Assembly (NCBI RefSeq): GCF_001544695.2
Contig: NZ_FCOM02000002.1
Location: forward strand, 186,001-250,000
DNA length: 64,000 nt
Reading direction: 5' to 3'
DNA from: Caballeronia arvi
GTDB lineage: Bacteria > Pseudomonadota > Gammaproteobacteria > Burkholderiales > Burkholderiaceae
Within the stretch, counting starts at the first letter, position 1. Each line of letters starts with the position of its first letter. A program made the position numbers and the translations under genes. Below the pieces are notes generated by a model. That model was not told the DNA's origin. It made no database searches and worked only from the letters and a program-made list of their open reading frames with translations. Below, piece by piece: positions 26,765 through 37,415 of this stretch.

Positions 26765-28135
26765 CTACAACTGCGAAAGCAGCACTAACGAAAAGGCCGC
26801 GATGATCCACATCGCCGGCTTGATTTCCTTCGCGCGCCCCGTCGCCGACTTCAGCACGACGAACGCGAGAAAGCCATACGCGACGCCATCGGTGATCGAG
26901 TAGGTCAGCGGGATCAGGATCATCGCGAGGAACGCGGGAATGGCTTCATCGAAGCGATGCCATTCGATCTTCGTGATCGCTTCCATCATGAACACGCCAA
27001 CGAGCACGAGCGCGGGCGCGGTCGCGATCGCCGGAACGAGCGACAGGAGCGGCGACAGAAACAGGAATGGCAGGAAGCACAGGCCGGCGACGACCGCGAC
27101 GAGCCCCGTGCGCCCGCCCGCCGAAATGCCCGCCGCCGATTCGATATACGCGTTCGCCGGACTCGTGCCGAGCGGCGCGGAAATGAGCGCGGAGAACGAA
27201 TCGACCATCATCGACTGGCGGATATTGCGTGGATTGCCGTCGCGGTCGTAGAGCTTGCCGGCCTCGGAAATCGCCATGAAGGTGGACAGCGCGTCGAAGA
27301 ACGACGTGAACAGCATCACGAAGATGAACGGCCAGTAGATGACCTTCAGCGCGCCCATGAAGTCGAGCTGCATGACCGCCGAGAAGTCCGGCGCGGCGAA
27401 GAGGCCGTTCCAGTTGACGAGCGTTTTCGTGGCGATGGCGGCGGGCCAGTACGCGGTGCCGTCGCCATAGAAGCGGCCGATGGGAATCGCGATGATCGTC
27501 GTGAACACGATGCCGAGCATCAGCGCGCCCGTCACCTTGCGCGCGACGAGAATCGTCGTGACGGCAAGGCCGATCAGGAACGTGATGACGACCGGATTCA
27601 GCGACGCCGAATGCACGATGGTGACCGGATCGCCGACGACGAACTTCGCGTTCACCAGACCGATCAGGCTGATGAAGAGGCCGATGCCGCACGACACCGC
27701 ATGGCGCAGATTCGCGGGAATCGCATCGACGACGAGCTTGCGCGCGTTGAACGCCGCGAGCAGCGCGAAGATCACGCCGGACCAGAACACACAGCCGAGC
27801 GCGGTCTGCCACGGCATCTTGCCGCCGTGCACCATGACGAACGCGAACAGCGCGTTCATGCCCATGCCGGGCGCGACGAGCACCGGATTGCGCGCGTAGA
27901 GGCCCATCGCGCAACTGCCGAGAAAGCTGACGATGACGGTCGCCGTCAACGCCGCCGGAAACGGCACGCCCGCCGCCGACAGAATGCCCGGATTGACGAC
28001 GATGATGTACATCGCCGTGAGGAACGTCGTGATGCCCGCGACGATTTCGGTCTTCGTGCGCGAGCCCGCCGCGCGAATGCCGAAGAAGCGTTCGAGCGCG
28101 GTGTTGTCGCGTTGAGTGCTTGCTGTGGTATCCAT
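26765..28135 (-). CDS. Purine (adenine/guanine/hypoxanthine) permease, AzgA type
   Basis: This 456-residue inner-membrane transporter has 12 or more hydrophobic segments. It shows the AzgA-subfamily features TEIVAGITTFLTAMYIIVVNP near the N-terminus, VAPGMGMNALFAF, SFFDALSTFMAISEAG, and ISAPLGTSPANAYIESAAGISAGGRTGL. AzgA-type NCS2 proteins take up adenine, guanine or hypoxanthine by proton symport. It lies between the deaminase gene (9 bp upstream) and guaD, so it probably imports the bases that these enzymes use. Confidence 0.93.
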   Translation of the reverse strand: MDTTASTQRDNTALERFFGIRAAGSRTKTEIVAGITTFLTAMYIIVVNPGILSAAGVPFPAALTATVIVSFLGSCAMGLYARNPVLVAPGMGMNALFAFVMVHGGKMPWQTALGCVFWSGVIFALLAAFNARKLVVDAIPANLRHAVSCGIGLFISLIGLVNAKFVVGDPVTIVHSASLNPVVITFLIGLAVTTILVARKVTGALMLGIVFTTIIAIPIGRFYGDGTAYWPAAIATKTLVNWNGLFAAPDFSAVMQLDFMGALKVIYWPFIFVMLFTSFFDALSTFMAISEAGKLYDRDGNPRNIRQSMMVDSFSALISAPLGTSPANAYIESAAGISAGGRTGLVAVVAGLCFLPFLFLSPLLSLVPAIATAPALVLVGVFMMEAITKIEWHRFDEAIPAFLAMILIPLTYSITDGVAYGFLAFVVLKSATGRAKEIKPAMWIIAAFSLVLLSQL

Positions 28136-28144
28136 CTTTTTTCT

Positions 28145-29212
<1,068 letters not shown>

Positions 29213-30223
29213 TCAAACGGTCTGCGACGACCTTGCAAGCGTATTGGCTTCGACCGCCTGCAGCAGTTGGGCTGCCGCTGCAACGGCAATCACTTCGGGC
29301 GCCTTGTCGACGATGCCGTCGATGCCGATCGGACACACCATGCGCGCGATACGCGCCGGGTCGATGCCGCGCGCCGCGAGCCGGTGCTCGAACTGCTTCT
29401 TCTTCGTGAACGAGCCGATCATCCCGAAGAACGCGAAGTCGCCGCGTCGCAGGATGCATTCGGCCAGCGCGAGATCCACCGTGTGGTTGTGCGTCATCAC
29501 GATGAAGTACGCGCCGGGCAACGCGTTGTCGACGGCTTCATCGGGCGCGTCGTTCGGCTCGATCGTCACGTTGTCGGGCAGGAACTGCGGCGCCGGGAAA
29601 GCGGCGTCACGCTCGTCGACCCAGGTTACGTGACAGGGCAGCGTCGCCAATACGCGCACCAGCGCCGCGCCCACATGACCTGCACCGAACAGCACGACCT
29701 GGAAGTCGCGCGGCGCGATGGTTTCGGTGAGCAGCGCGCCGCTCTCGTCGAAACCGGCGCCGTCCCACAACAGGCAGTCGGCGTCGGTCGCGCCCGGTTC
29801 GGGATCGGAGAGCATGACGGCATCGGGCATCGGCGCAAACGAAACGCTGCGCACGGTCGACAGACCCTGCGCGGTGCGTTTCGCAAGCGACGTCACCCAG
29901 TTCAGATCGCCGACATCGAGCCGCTCGAACGCCAGCACGACCGCGCCGCCGCAACACTGGCCGAGGCTCGGCCCGAGCGCGAAACGCTCGAGCCGTCTCA
30001 TGCGCGGCGCGCGCATGCCGTCCTTCAGCACTTGCCGTGCGGTCTCGATGGCCTTCCATTCCAGATGGCCGCCGCCGATCGTGTAGCGCGCGTCCTCGCG
30101 CGTGACGATCATCTTCGTGCCCGGCTCGCGCGGCGCGGAGCCTTCGACACGCGCGACCGTCACGAGCACGACGGCGTCGCCGTGCGCGAGCAGGTGTTGC
30201 AGGTCGTTCAGCCAAACTTGCAT
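29213..30223 (-). CDS. xdhC: XdhC, molybdenum cofactor insertion protein for xanthine dehydrogenase
   Basis: This 336-residue chaperone binds the molybdenum cofactor, promotes its sulfuration and hands it to XdhB. The N-terminal XdhC_CoxI domain has VTVARVEGSAPREPGTKMIVT and YTIGGGHLEWKAIE. The C-terminal Rossmann domain (VVLFGAGHVGAALVRVLA, about residues 175-192) and YFIVMTHNHTVDLALAECIL are intact. It follows xdhB by 43 bp in the same operon. Confidence 0.94.
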   Translation of the reverse strand: MQVWLNDLQHLLAHGDAVVLVTVARVEGSAPREPGTKMIVTREDARYTIGGGHLEWKAIETARQVLKDGMRAPRMRRLERFALGPSLGQCCGGAVVLAFERLDVGDLNWVTSLAKRTAQGLSTVRSVSFAPMPDAVMLSDPEPGATDADCLLWDGAGFDESGALLTETIAPRDFQVVLFGAGHVGAALVRVLATLPCHVTWVDERDAAFPAPQFLPDNVTIEPNDAPDEAVDNALPGAYFIVMTHNHTVDLALAECILRRGDFAFFGMIGSFTKKKQFEHRLAARGIDPARIARMVCPIGIDGIVDKAPEVIAVAAAAQLLQAVEANTLARSSQTV

Positions 30224-30266
30224 CGAGTGAGCTCCAAAAAAAATCGTCCAAAGGTCGTCGCGGGCG

Positions 30267-32630
30267 CTAGTTTACCGGGGCGGCTTCCTTCACTTCGACG
30301 GCGAGCGCGTCCAGCGCATCGAGAATCGCTTCGGGCGTCGCGGGCGCGCGCAGTTTCGGCGCATCGGCGGTATCCGGCGCAACCGATGCGATCGCCGCGC
30401 GTATCGCCAGCAGCACCGAAAACGACAGCAACAGCGGCGGCTCGCCGACCGCCTTCGAGCGGAAGATCGTCGGCTCGGCGTTGTCGTTGCCTGCGTTACG
30501 AAAGAGCGCGACGTTGAAGATCGCGGGCGCGTCGTTGACGGCCGGAATCTTGTAGGTCGACGGCGCATGCGTCATCAGGCGCCCGTCGCGGTTCCACCAG
30601 AGTTCTTCGGTCGTGAGCCAGCCCATGCCCTGGATGTAGCCGCCTTCCACCTGTCCGATATCGATGGCCGGATTGATCGAGCGGCCCGCGTCGTGCAGCA
30701 GATCGGCGCGCAGGAGCTTCCATTCGCCTGTGAGCGTATCGATCACGACTTCCGATACCGCCGCGCCATACGCGAAGTAGTAGAACGGATGGCCTTGCAG
30801 CGTCTTCGCGTCCCAATGGACTTTGGGCGTCGAGTAAAAGCCGTCGGACCACAACTGCACGCGCGCGAGATAAGCGGCCGCGACGAGCTGATCGAAGGGA
30901 ATGCGCGCGCCATTCGCTTCGACTGCGCCGCCATGAAATTTGACATCGGCTGCGTTGCCGCCGAGCTGCTTCGCGGCGAGTTCGGCGAGACGCGTGCGGA
31001 TCGTGAGCGCCGCGGCTTCGGCGGCCTTGCCGTTCAGATCGCTTCCGGTCGATGCCGCCGTCGCCGACGTATTCGCGACCTTCGACGTATCCGTCGCCGT
31101 CACACGCACGCGCTGCAGGCCGATGCCGAGCACGCTCGCGACGACCTGCGCGATCTTCGTGTTGAGGCCCTGGCCCATCTCGGTGCCGCCGTGATTCACG
31201 AGCACCGAGCCGTCCTTATAGACATGCACGAGCGCGCCTGCCTGATTCAGGAACGGCACGTTGAACGAGATGCCGAACTTGACCGGCGTGAACGCGATGC
31301 CGCGCTTCAGAACGCTGCTTTTCGCATTGAACGCGACGATATCGGCGCGGCGCGCTGCGTAATCGCTCGATGCGATCAGTTCATCGGTCAACGGCGCGAT
31401 GACGTTGTCCGCGACCGGCTGGCCATAAGGCGTCACGTTGCGCTCGTCGATGCCGTAGTAATTCGCGCGCCGCACGTCGAGCGGATCGCGCTTCAGATGA
31501 TGGGCGATGTCATCGAGCATCACTTCCATGACGAGCGCGCCTTGCGGGCCGCCGAAGCCGCGAAACGCAGTGTTCGACTGCGTGTTGGTCTTGCAGCACA
31601 GCGCGCGGATGTCGACATCGCTCAGGTAGTAGGCGTTGTCGAAGTGGCAGACGGCGCGCGTCGCGACCGCGCCCGACAGATCCGCCGAATAACCCGCTCG
31701 CAACGCGATGTCGACGCGCGCGCCCGCGATGCGTCCGTCGTCGTCGAAGCCGCATTCGTATTCGTAGACGGCGTCGTGGCGCTTGCCGGTGATCATGAAG
31801 TCGTCGTCGCGATCGGCGCGCAGCTTCACCGGGCGTTTGAGCCGATGCGCCGCGAGCGCCGCGACGCAGGCAAACACTGCCGATTGCGATTCCTTGCCGC
31901 CGAAGCCGCCGCCCATTCGGCGGCATTCGCACAGCACGGCGTGCGTCGGCCAGCCGAGCATATGCGCGACGACCTGCTGCATTTCGCTCGGATGCTGCGT
32001 CGAGCTATGGACGAGCATGCCGTCCTGCTCCAACGGCCGCGCGTAGGCGACTTGTCCTTCGAGATAGAACTGCTCCTGCCCGCCGACTTCGAACTCGCCT
32101 TTCAGCCGATGCGCAGCAGCAGCGATGCGTCCGGCCGGATCGCCGCGCCGCAGATGCAGCGGCGGCAGCACGAACTGATTGCGCGCCTTCGCTTCGCGCG
32201 GCGTGAGCACGGCTTCGAGCGGCTCGTAGCGCACGACGTCCTCGCTCTTAGCGAGCGCGGCGGCGCGGCGCGCCAGATCGTGCGTCTCGGCGATGACGGC
32301 GAACACCGGCTGCCCGAGGTATTGCACGACGCCATCGGCGAGGATCGGATCGTCGTGCAGCACCGGGCCGCAATTGTTCTCGCCGGGAATGTCCTCGGCC
32401 GTCAGCACCGCGACGACGCCCGGAGCCGCGCGCACGGCGTCCAGATCGAGCGACACGATGCGCGCGTGCGCATGTCGCGACAGGCCGAGCGCCGCGTGCA
32501 GCGTGCCGCGCGCTTCGGGAATATCGTCGGTGTAGACCGCTTCGCCGCTCACATGCAGCGCCGCCGATTCGTGCGGCAGCGCGGCCCCGGCGGCGTCTTC
32601 GATCTGGATCGGAACGCTGGCCTTGTTCAT
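30267..32630 (-). CDS. xdhB: Xanthine dehydrogenase large subunit, molybdopterin-binding
   Basis: This 787-residue subunit binds the molybdenum cofactor and oxidises hypoxanthine and xanthine to urate with XdhA. It begins HESAALHVSGEAVYTDDIPE. The cofactor-binding parts are GGFGGKESQSAVFA near residue 240, FRGFGGPQGALVMEVMLDDIA, HGGTEMGQGLNTKIAQV and the catalytic Glu in KAVGEPPLLLSFSV near the end. The ATG at 32630 overlaps the xdhA stop (ATGA); the frame upstream of it only shadows xdhA. The length is normal for the bacterial two-subunit form. Confidence 0.95.
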   Translation of the reverse strand: MNKASVPIQIEDAAGAALPHESAALHVSGEAVYTDDIPEARGTLHAALGLSRHAHARIVSLDLDAVRAAPGVVAVLTAEDIPGENNCGPVLHDDPILADGVVQYLGQPVFAVIAETHDLARRAAALAKSEDVVRYEPLEAVLTPREAKARNQFVLPPLHLRRGDPAGRIAAAAHRLKGEFEVGGQEQFYLEGQVAYARPLEQDGMLVHSSTQHPSEMQQVVAHMLGWPTHAVLCECRRMGGGFGGKESQSAVFACVAALAAHRLKRPVKLRADRDDDFMITGKRHDAVYEYECGFDDDGRIAGARVDIALRAGYSADLSGAVATRAVCHFDNAYYLSDVDIRALCCKTNTQSNTAFRGFGGPQGALVMEVMLDDIAHHLKRDPLDVRRANYYGIDERNVTPYGQPVADNVIAPLTDELIASSDYAARRADIVAFNAKSSVLKRGIAFTPVKFGISFNVPFLNQAGALVHVYKDGSVLVNHGGTEMGQGLNTKIAQVVASVLGIGLQRVRVTATDTSKVANTSATAASTGSDLNGKAAEAAALTIRTRLAELAAKQLGGNAADVKFHGGAVEANGARIPFDQLVAAAYLARVQLWSDGFYSTPKVHWDAKTLQGHPFYYFAYGAAVSEVVIDTLTGEWKLLRADLLHDAGRSINPAIDIGQVEGGYIQGMGWLTTEELWWNRDGRLMTHAPSTYKIPAVNDAPAIFNVALFRNAGNDNAEPTIFRSKAVGEPPLLLSFSVLLAIRAAIASVAPDTADAPKLRAPATPEAILDALDALAVEVKEAAPVN

Positions 32631-34120
32631 GGCGACTCCTTCGCGTCGAATGCGAACGCGTTGACTTCGGCGAGCGCGAGCGGGGCATCGCGGCGCGTTT
32701 CCAGATAGAAGCGCCGCAGCACGTTGCGCGCCACCTTCGCGCGATACGCGCTCGACGCGCGCATGTCGGTGAGCGGCTGGAAATCCGCATTGAGCGCGGC
32801 CATCGCGGTCTGAGCGGCGGCTTCGTCCCATTCGTGGCCGATCAGCGCGGCTTCCGCATGCGTCGCGCGTTTGGGCGTCGCCGCCATGCCGCCGAACGCG
32901 ATGCGCGCATCGGTGATGCGGTTATCGTCGTCGAGCCGGATCGCGAACGCCGCGCATACCGCCGAAATGTCCTGGTCGTAGCGCTTCGACACTTTGTAGG
33001 TGCGAAAGCGCAGCGCCGCGACCGGGCGCGGCACGCGGATCGCCGCGACGAACTCGCCCGCATCGAGCGCGGTTTTCTGATAGCCGAGATAGAACGCATC
33101 GAGCGGCATCACGCGGGTGTTCTCGGCTTTTTGCAGCACGAGCGACGCATTCAGCGCGATGAGCGCGGGCATCGAATCGCCGATCGGCGAGCCGTTCGCG
33201 ACATTGCCGCCGAGCGTGCCCGCATTGCGGATCGGCCGGGATGCGAAGCGCGTCCACAGTTCGGCGAGCTCGGGATAATCGACGGCAAGCGCCGCGTACG
33301 CATCTTCGAGCGATGCCGCCGCGCCGATCGTCAGCGTGTCGGCGTCGCGCTCGATCGTCTTCAGCTCGTCGACGTTGCCGATGTAAAGCATGTCGCCGAG
33401 ATCGCGGAATTGCTTGGTCACCCACAGGCCGACATCGGTGCTGCCCGCGAGCAGCCGTGCGTTAGGATGCGCGGCGCGCAGCCGGGCGAATTCGGCGCGC
33501 GTGACGGGCGCGTGGAAGGTCTGGTATTCGAACGTCCGCGTGCGCTTCAACGCGGCGAGTTGTTTCGCGATGGCGTCGGCATCGAAAGGCGGGCGCGGAT
33601 AGTCGAACATGCGCTGCCCCGCATCGACGATCGGCCGGTAGCCCGTGCAGCGGCACAGATTCCCCGACAGCGCGGTGGCGATTTCATCGCGAGAAGGCGG
33701 CGCCGCATCGCGCGGATGGTTGTGATAGAGCGCCCACAGCGACATCGCGAAGCCGGGCGTGCAGAAACCGCATTGGGAGGCGTGACAATCGACGAGCGCT
33801 TGCTGCACCGGATGCAGCGCGCCATCGTCGCCGCGCAGGTCTTCGACGGTGAAGAGCGCGCGCGAATCGAGCGTCGGCAGGAACTGGATGCACGCGTTGA
33901 CGGCCTTGAGCGCGAGCCGGCCGCGCGTATCGAGTTCACCGATCACGACGGTGCATGCGCCGCAATCGCCTTCCGCGCAGCCTTCCTTGGTGCCGGTGCA
34001 AAGCGCGGTCTCGCGCAGATGCTGAAGCACCGTGCGCGCAGGAGGCGCGTCGCCGATTTCGCGCACGGCGCCGCGCTGAAGGAAGCGGATGGTTTGCTTT
34101 GTCATTGTGAGGTTCGACAT
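32627..34120 (-). CDS. xdhA: Xanthine dehydrogenase small subunit, [2Fe-2S] and FAD
   Basis: This ~497-residue subunit passes electrons from the molybdenum site to NAD. The N-terminal ferredoxin domain has CTGTKEGCAEGDCGAC; the second [2Fe-2S] domain has CHASQCGFCTPGF and LCRCTGYRPI. The FAD-binding part has AGSTDVGLWVTKQFRD and RNAGTLGGNVANGSPIGDSMPALIAL. The start is uncertain: MSNLTMTKQT at 34120 and MTKQT at 34105 are both possible, and neither has a good ribosome-binding site. It is the first gene of the purine operon, preceded by about 230 bp without a gene. Confidence 0.94.
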   Translation of the reverse strand: MSNLTMTKQTIRFLQRGAVREIGDAPPARTVLQHLRETALCTGTKEGCAEGDCGACTVVIGELDTRGRLALKAVNACIQFLPTLDSRALFTVEDLRGDDGALHPVQQALVDCHASQCGFCTPGFAMSLWALYHNHPRDAAPPSRDEIATALSGNLCRCTGYRPIVDAGQRMFDYPRPPFDADAIAKQLAALKRTRTFEYQTFHAPVTRAEFARLRAAHPNARLLAGSTDVGLWVTKQFRDLGDMLYIGNVDELKTIERDADTLTIGAAASLEDAYAALAVDYPELAELWTRFASRPIRNAGTLGGNVANGSPIGDSMPALIALNASLVLQKAENTRVMPLDAFYLGYQKTALDAGEFVAAIRVPRPVAALRFRTYKVSKRYDQDISAVCAAFAIRLDDDNRITDARIAFGGMAATPKRATHAEAALIGHEWDEAAAQTAMAALNADFQPLTDMRASSAYRAKVARNVLRRFYLETRRDAPLALAEVNAFAFDAKESP

Positions 34121-34354
34121 TGCGGACCGGGCGCGCGTTACGCGGTTTCCGTCCGTCGCCGAAAGGCGAAGCGAATCGGACTGCGCGCACGTAGATCGCC
34201 ATCCAGACACGACCTTAACACCGCAATATCTCAAAAAGATTGGCGGGCCCGTATCAAGATTATGCGGATGTGCTGATGCGCGAAAGGAAAAGCGCGCGGA
34301 AGGGGATGAGGCGAGGAAGAACGGGCGGCGCGCGAACGGGCCGCCCGGAACAAA

Positions 34355-34900
34355 TTACCGAACCGTCGAGCGCAGCTTGCGTTTCAATCGCAGGCTGGCT
34401 GCGACCAGCACGAAGATCAGCGCGAAGGCGATCAACGACCATTGCGGCAACGACAGGCCGAGGATCGGCGGATACGGCGTCTCGCACAGGCCCGCGACCT
34501 TGAACACCTGTGGCAGCCAGCTTGCGGGCGGCAGACTGTCGACGATGGGCTGAAGCGCATCGAAACCGCAACTGAAGCCGGGATGCGATTGCACGTACAC
34601 ATGGCGCACCGCGGTGACGAGTCCGCCGAACGCCGCGATCGCGACGAGTGTTTCCAGCAGCGCGATGCCGCGCCAGTTGCGGAACGCCGCGCCGAGGAAC
34701 GCGAAAACCGCGACCAGCACGAAGAAATAGCGCTGGATGATGCAAAGCGGGCAGGGATCTTCGTTATGGACGAACTGGAGATACAGCGCGCCGCCGACGA
34801 GCCCGAGACTGACGAGACCGAGCAGCACGAGCAGGCGGCGCTCGCGGCGCATCACCCGGTCGTCCTGATGCATCGTGAAGTGGTGTAAAGAGTTGTTCAT
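34355..34900 (-). CDS. dsbB: Disulfide bond formation protein B
   Basis: This 181-residue inner-membrane protein reoxidises DsbA and passes electrons to quinones. Four hydrophobic helices are visible. The two redox pairs are present: PCPLC in the first periplasmic loop ([14 protein letters not shown]), and two Cys in the second loop (FSCGFD and GLCETPYPP). Starts at 34900 (MNNSLHHF), 34873 and 34852 (MRRERRLL) are all possible. None has a strong ribosome-binding site; the last begins where many family members do. It is a single gene. Confidence 0.93.
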   Translation of the reverse strand: MNNSLHHFTMHQDDRVMRRERRLLVLLGLVSLGLVGGALYLQFVHNEDPCPLCIIQRYFFVLVAVFAFLGAAFRNWRGIALLETLVAIAAFGGLVTAVRHVYVQSHPGFSCGFDALQPIVDSLPPASWLPQVFKVAGLCETPYPPILGLSLPQWSLIAFALIFVLVAASLRLKRKLRSTVR

Positions 34901-35003
34901 TATTTCGCAACGATTCGAGAAGGAAGCACCTGAGTTGCGTGAGTATCGCGGGGAATTCTAGCGCGAACGCGGGATGCGCCAAATAAGCCGCATCGTTAAG
35001 CGT

Positions 35004-36389
35004 TCAGCGCGTGGTCGCCAGCACCGCTTCGACGGCGCGGCCGATCGAGAGCAACGCGTCATCCGAGTGCGGCGCGCCCGCGAGCATCAGGCCGACGGGC
35101 GCCGCGCCGCGCGGATGGCACGGCAGCGACAGCGCGCACGCATCGAGGAAATTGAAGCTAGTCGGATTGCGCAGGATCAGCGCGTTGGCGCGCGTGAAGG
35201 CGTCGTCATCGGTTTCCAGATCGGCGATGCGCGGCGGCAGCACCGGCACCGTCGGGCAGACGATGGCGTCGAAACGTTGCCAGAGCGTCGTGCGGGCTTC
35301 CTCGATCATCGCGGCGCGGGCTTCGCACAGGTCGATGTAGTCCGCCGCGCTGGCCGCTTCGGCGCGCTTCAGGCGTGCGAGCACGCGCGGATCGTAGTCG
35401 CCGCCGCGTTCGGCCATCAGCTTGCGATGCCACGCATGCGCTTCGATCGCGACGAGCGGATAGCGATTGATCTCCGGCAGCCGGTCGAGCGGCGCGAAGC
35501 GCACGTCTTCCACCAGCGCGCCCGCTGCGGTGAGATGATTGATCGCAGCCGACACCGCGGTGGCGACGGGTGTTTCGACGCCGTCGGTCACGTAGTTCGT
35601 CAGCACGCCGAGGCGCACGCCGTCGAGCGGGCGCGTTGCGGGCACGCCGGGATCGCGTCCGGCGAGAATGCGGTCGACGAGCGCGCAGCACGCGACCGAT
35701 ACGCCTATCGGCCCGAACGAATCGAGCGTTTTGGAAAGCGGCACGCCGCCTTGCTTCGGAATGCGGCTCGCGGTCGGCTTGAAGCCGGTGAGGCCGCACA
35801 GCGCGGCGGGAATGCGGATAGAGCCGCCGGTGTCGGTGCCGAGCGCAACGGCCGCCATGCCGTCCGCGACCGACGCCGCCGCGCCCGACGACGAGCCGCC
35901 CGCGATGCGCGCGTCGCCCGCGTCCGCCGGGTCCGCGCGCCACGGCGAGCGCGGCGTGCCGTAATGCGGATTGAGGCCGAGGCCCGAGAACGCGAACTCG
36001 CTCATATTGGTGCGTCCGACGATCACCGCGCCCGCGCGGCGCAGGCGCGCGACCGTCACGGCGTCGGCTTTCGCGGGCGCGGCATCGGCGAGCGCTCTGG
36101 AGCCGGCGCGCGTCACCTGGCCTTCGATATCGAAGAGATCCTTGATCGACACCGGAATGCCCGCGAGCGGCGAGAGCACGGTGCCGGCGCGAAAGAGCGC
36201 GTCGTGGGCATCGGCGGCGGCGCGGGCGTGGTCGGCATCGACCTGAAGGAAAACGGTCGAGCCCTGTCCCGCCGGATCGGCGATGCGTTCGAGCGCAGCC
36301 TCGACGAGCGCGCGGCTCGTCGTGCGGCCGGCGCGGAGATCGGCGGCGAGTTGGGCGAGAGGGGCGAACTGCGGCGAAGTGGTCGGCAT
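35004..36389 (-). CDS. Amidase (amidase-signature family)
   Basis: This 461-residue enzyme of the amidase-signature superfamily hydrolyses an amide of unknown structure. The catalytic Ser-cis-Ser-Lys triad is visible as Lys in GIPVSIKDLFDIEGQ, cis-Ser in DARIAGGSSSGAAASVADG and the nucleophile in LGTDTGGSIRIPAALCG. Its length is close to GatA, but it stands alone without gatB or gatC and ends LMLAGAPHSDDALLSIGRAVE, as in catabolic amidases. The start MPTTSPQF at 36389 was chosen over a longer frame because the first 53 codons look non-coding. It is near dsbB without functional link. Confidence 0.88.
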   Translation of the reverse strand: MPTTSPQFAPLAQLAADLRAGRTTSRALVEAALERIADPAGQGSTVFLQVDADHARAAADAHDALFRAGTVLSPLAGIPVSIKDLFDIEGQVTRAGSRALADAAPAKADAVTVARLRRAGAVIVGRTNMSEFAFSGLGLNPHYGTPRSPWRADPADAGDARIAGGSSSGAAASVADGMAAVALGTDTGGSIRIPAALCGLTGFKPTASRIPKQGGVPLSKTLDSFGPIGVSVACCALVDRILAGRDPGVPATRPLDGVRLGVLTNYVTDGVETPVATAVSAAINHLTAAGALVEDVRFAPLDRLPEINRYPLVAIEAHAWHRKLMAERGGDYDPRVLARLKRAEAASAADYIDLCEARAAMIEEARTTLWQRFDAIVCPTVPVLPPRIADLETDDDAFTRANALILRNPTSFNFLDACALSLPCHPRGAAPVGLMLAGAPHSDDALLSIGRAVEAVLATTR

Positions 36390-36578
36390 GGCGTCGGGCA
36401 GTGGCGTTGCCGTATGCGAGAAGTCCGGGTATGCCCGGCGCTTCGCATCGGCAGTGAAGGGATGGGCGCGCCGTGACTCGAAGCGGGCTCGCCCAAGGTG
36501 GCTGTCATTCTTTAAGGTTTGGTCAGCGAGCGCAATCGGATTCGACACCGGGTCGGATAATTACCTCTTGAAAATTGA

Positions 36579-36905
36579 ATGCGCGCAATAGACGCTGATA
36601 AACTCAGCCGGATACACAGCATCATTCATCGAGAACCATTCGTGCGCGTGAATCACTTCTTCGGCCGTCTGGCCGTTATCCTTGCAATATCTCTGCTCGG
36701 GTCCTGCACTACGTCCCAGGTAGACAGTCCGTCCGCCGCGGTCGGCGCCGATCATGATGGGCATGGATGTATCGGATCGGCTGGCTATTCGTGGTGTCAA
36801 TCCACGCAACGTTGCGAAAGACCCTGGGTGCTTGCCGGTCAGAAGGGATTCCCGGTCACCGAAGCGCATTTTGCGCGCTACTGCTCGACCGGAGTAGCAA
36901 ATTAA
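36579..36905 (+). CDS. Small cysteine-rich lipoprotein
   Basis: This up-to-108-residue protein has a hydrophobic segment with a lipobox (LAVILAISLLGSC), so it should be an envelope lipoprotein. The mature part has four more cysteines in HGCIGSAGYSWCQSTQRCERPW and near the C-terminus (ARYCSTG). The CxxSAGYxWCxxxxxCxRPW pattern occurs in small secreted proteins of proteobacteria. The first ATG at 36579 lacks a ribosome-binding site; a GTG around residues 22-24 may be the true start. It is alone, and base composition is lower in GC than its neighbours. Function unknown. Confidence 0.6.
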   Translation: MRAIDADKLSRIHSIIHREPFVRVNHFFGRLAVILAISLLGSCTTSQVDSPSAAVGADHDGHGCIGSAGYSWCQSTQRCERPWVLAGQKGFPVTEAHFARYCSTGVAN

Positions 36906-37081
36906 GCCGGCACTAGCTCCGCCCAACTTCTATTTTGCTGTTCGAACGATTATGAGGGTGCGTATGAGAAATCGCAACGCGACTCGCTCATGCTGGCTCA
37001 CGATTACGTGGCCTGAATCGTTCGCAATCCATGCTTCGATCATCGACAATGGCCAGGCATTCATTTGAATCGACGGCCATC

Positions 37082-37357
37082 ATGACGATTGAACTAACCA
37101 GAGAAGTTCGGGAAGACGCGATTGCATCTATTCAGAAATACTTCGAGACGAATTTCGAAGAGCGGATCGGCAACATCGCCGCCGGCGCACTTCTCGGCTT
37201 CTTTCTCGAGGAAATCGGTCCGACCATCTACAACAAAGCCGTGACCGACGTTCAGGAGCGGCTAGAGCAGCGCATCTCCGAGCTTGACTTCGAGGTACAC
37301 GAAGAAGAGTTCCAATATTGGAAGAAGTACGAAGGCAAATCCAGGGCTCGCAAGTAA
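37082..37357 (+). CDS. DUF2164 family protein
   Basis: This 91-residue protein begins MTIELTREVREDAIASIQKYF. It has NIAAGALLGFFLEEIGPTIYNKAV in the middle and ends in a charged tail, a match to the DUF2164 family of small cytoplasmic proteins with no known function. The start at 37082 matches family N-termini; the ATG at 37031 adds a stretch unlike them. It is slightly AT-richer than nearby genes. It is convergent with the hemN-like gene, 58 bp apart. Confidence 0.82.
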   Translation: MTIELTREVREDAIASIQKYFETNFEERIGNIAAGALLGFFLEEIGPTIYNKAVTDVQERLEQRISELDFEVHEEEFQYWKKYEGKSRARK

Positions 37358-37415
37358 CTTGCCGGCATCACATGGATCACGCTATTCAAGCCACCGACGC
37401 ATGCCTTCGCGCGCC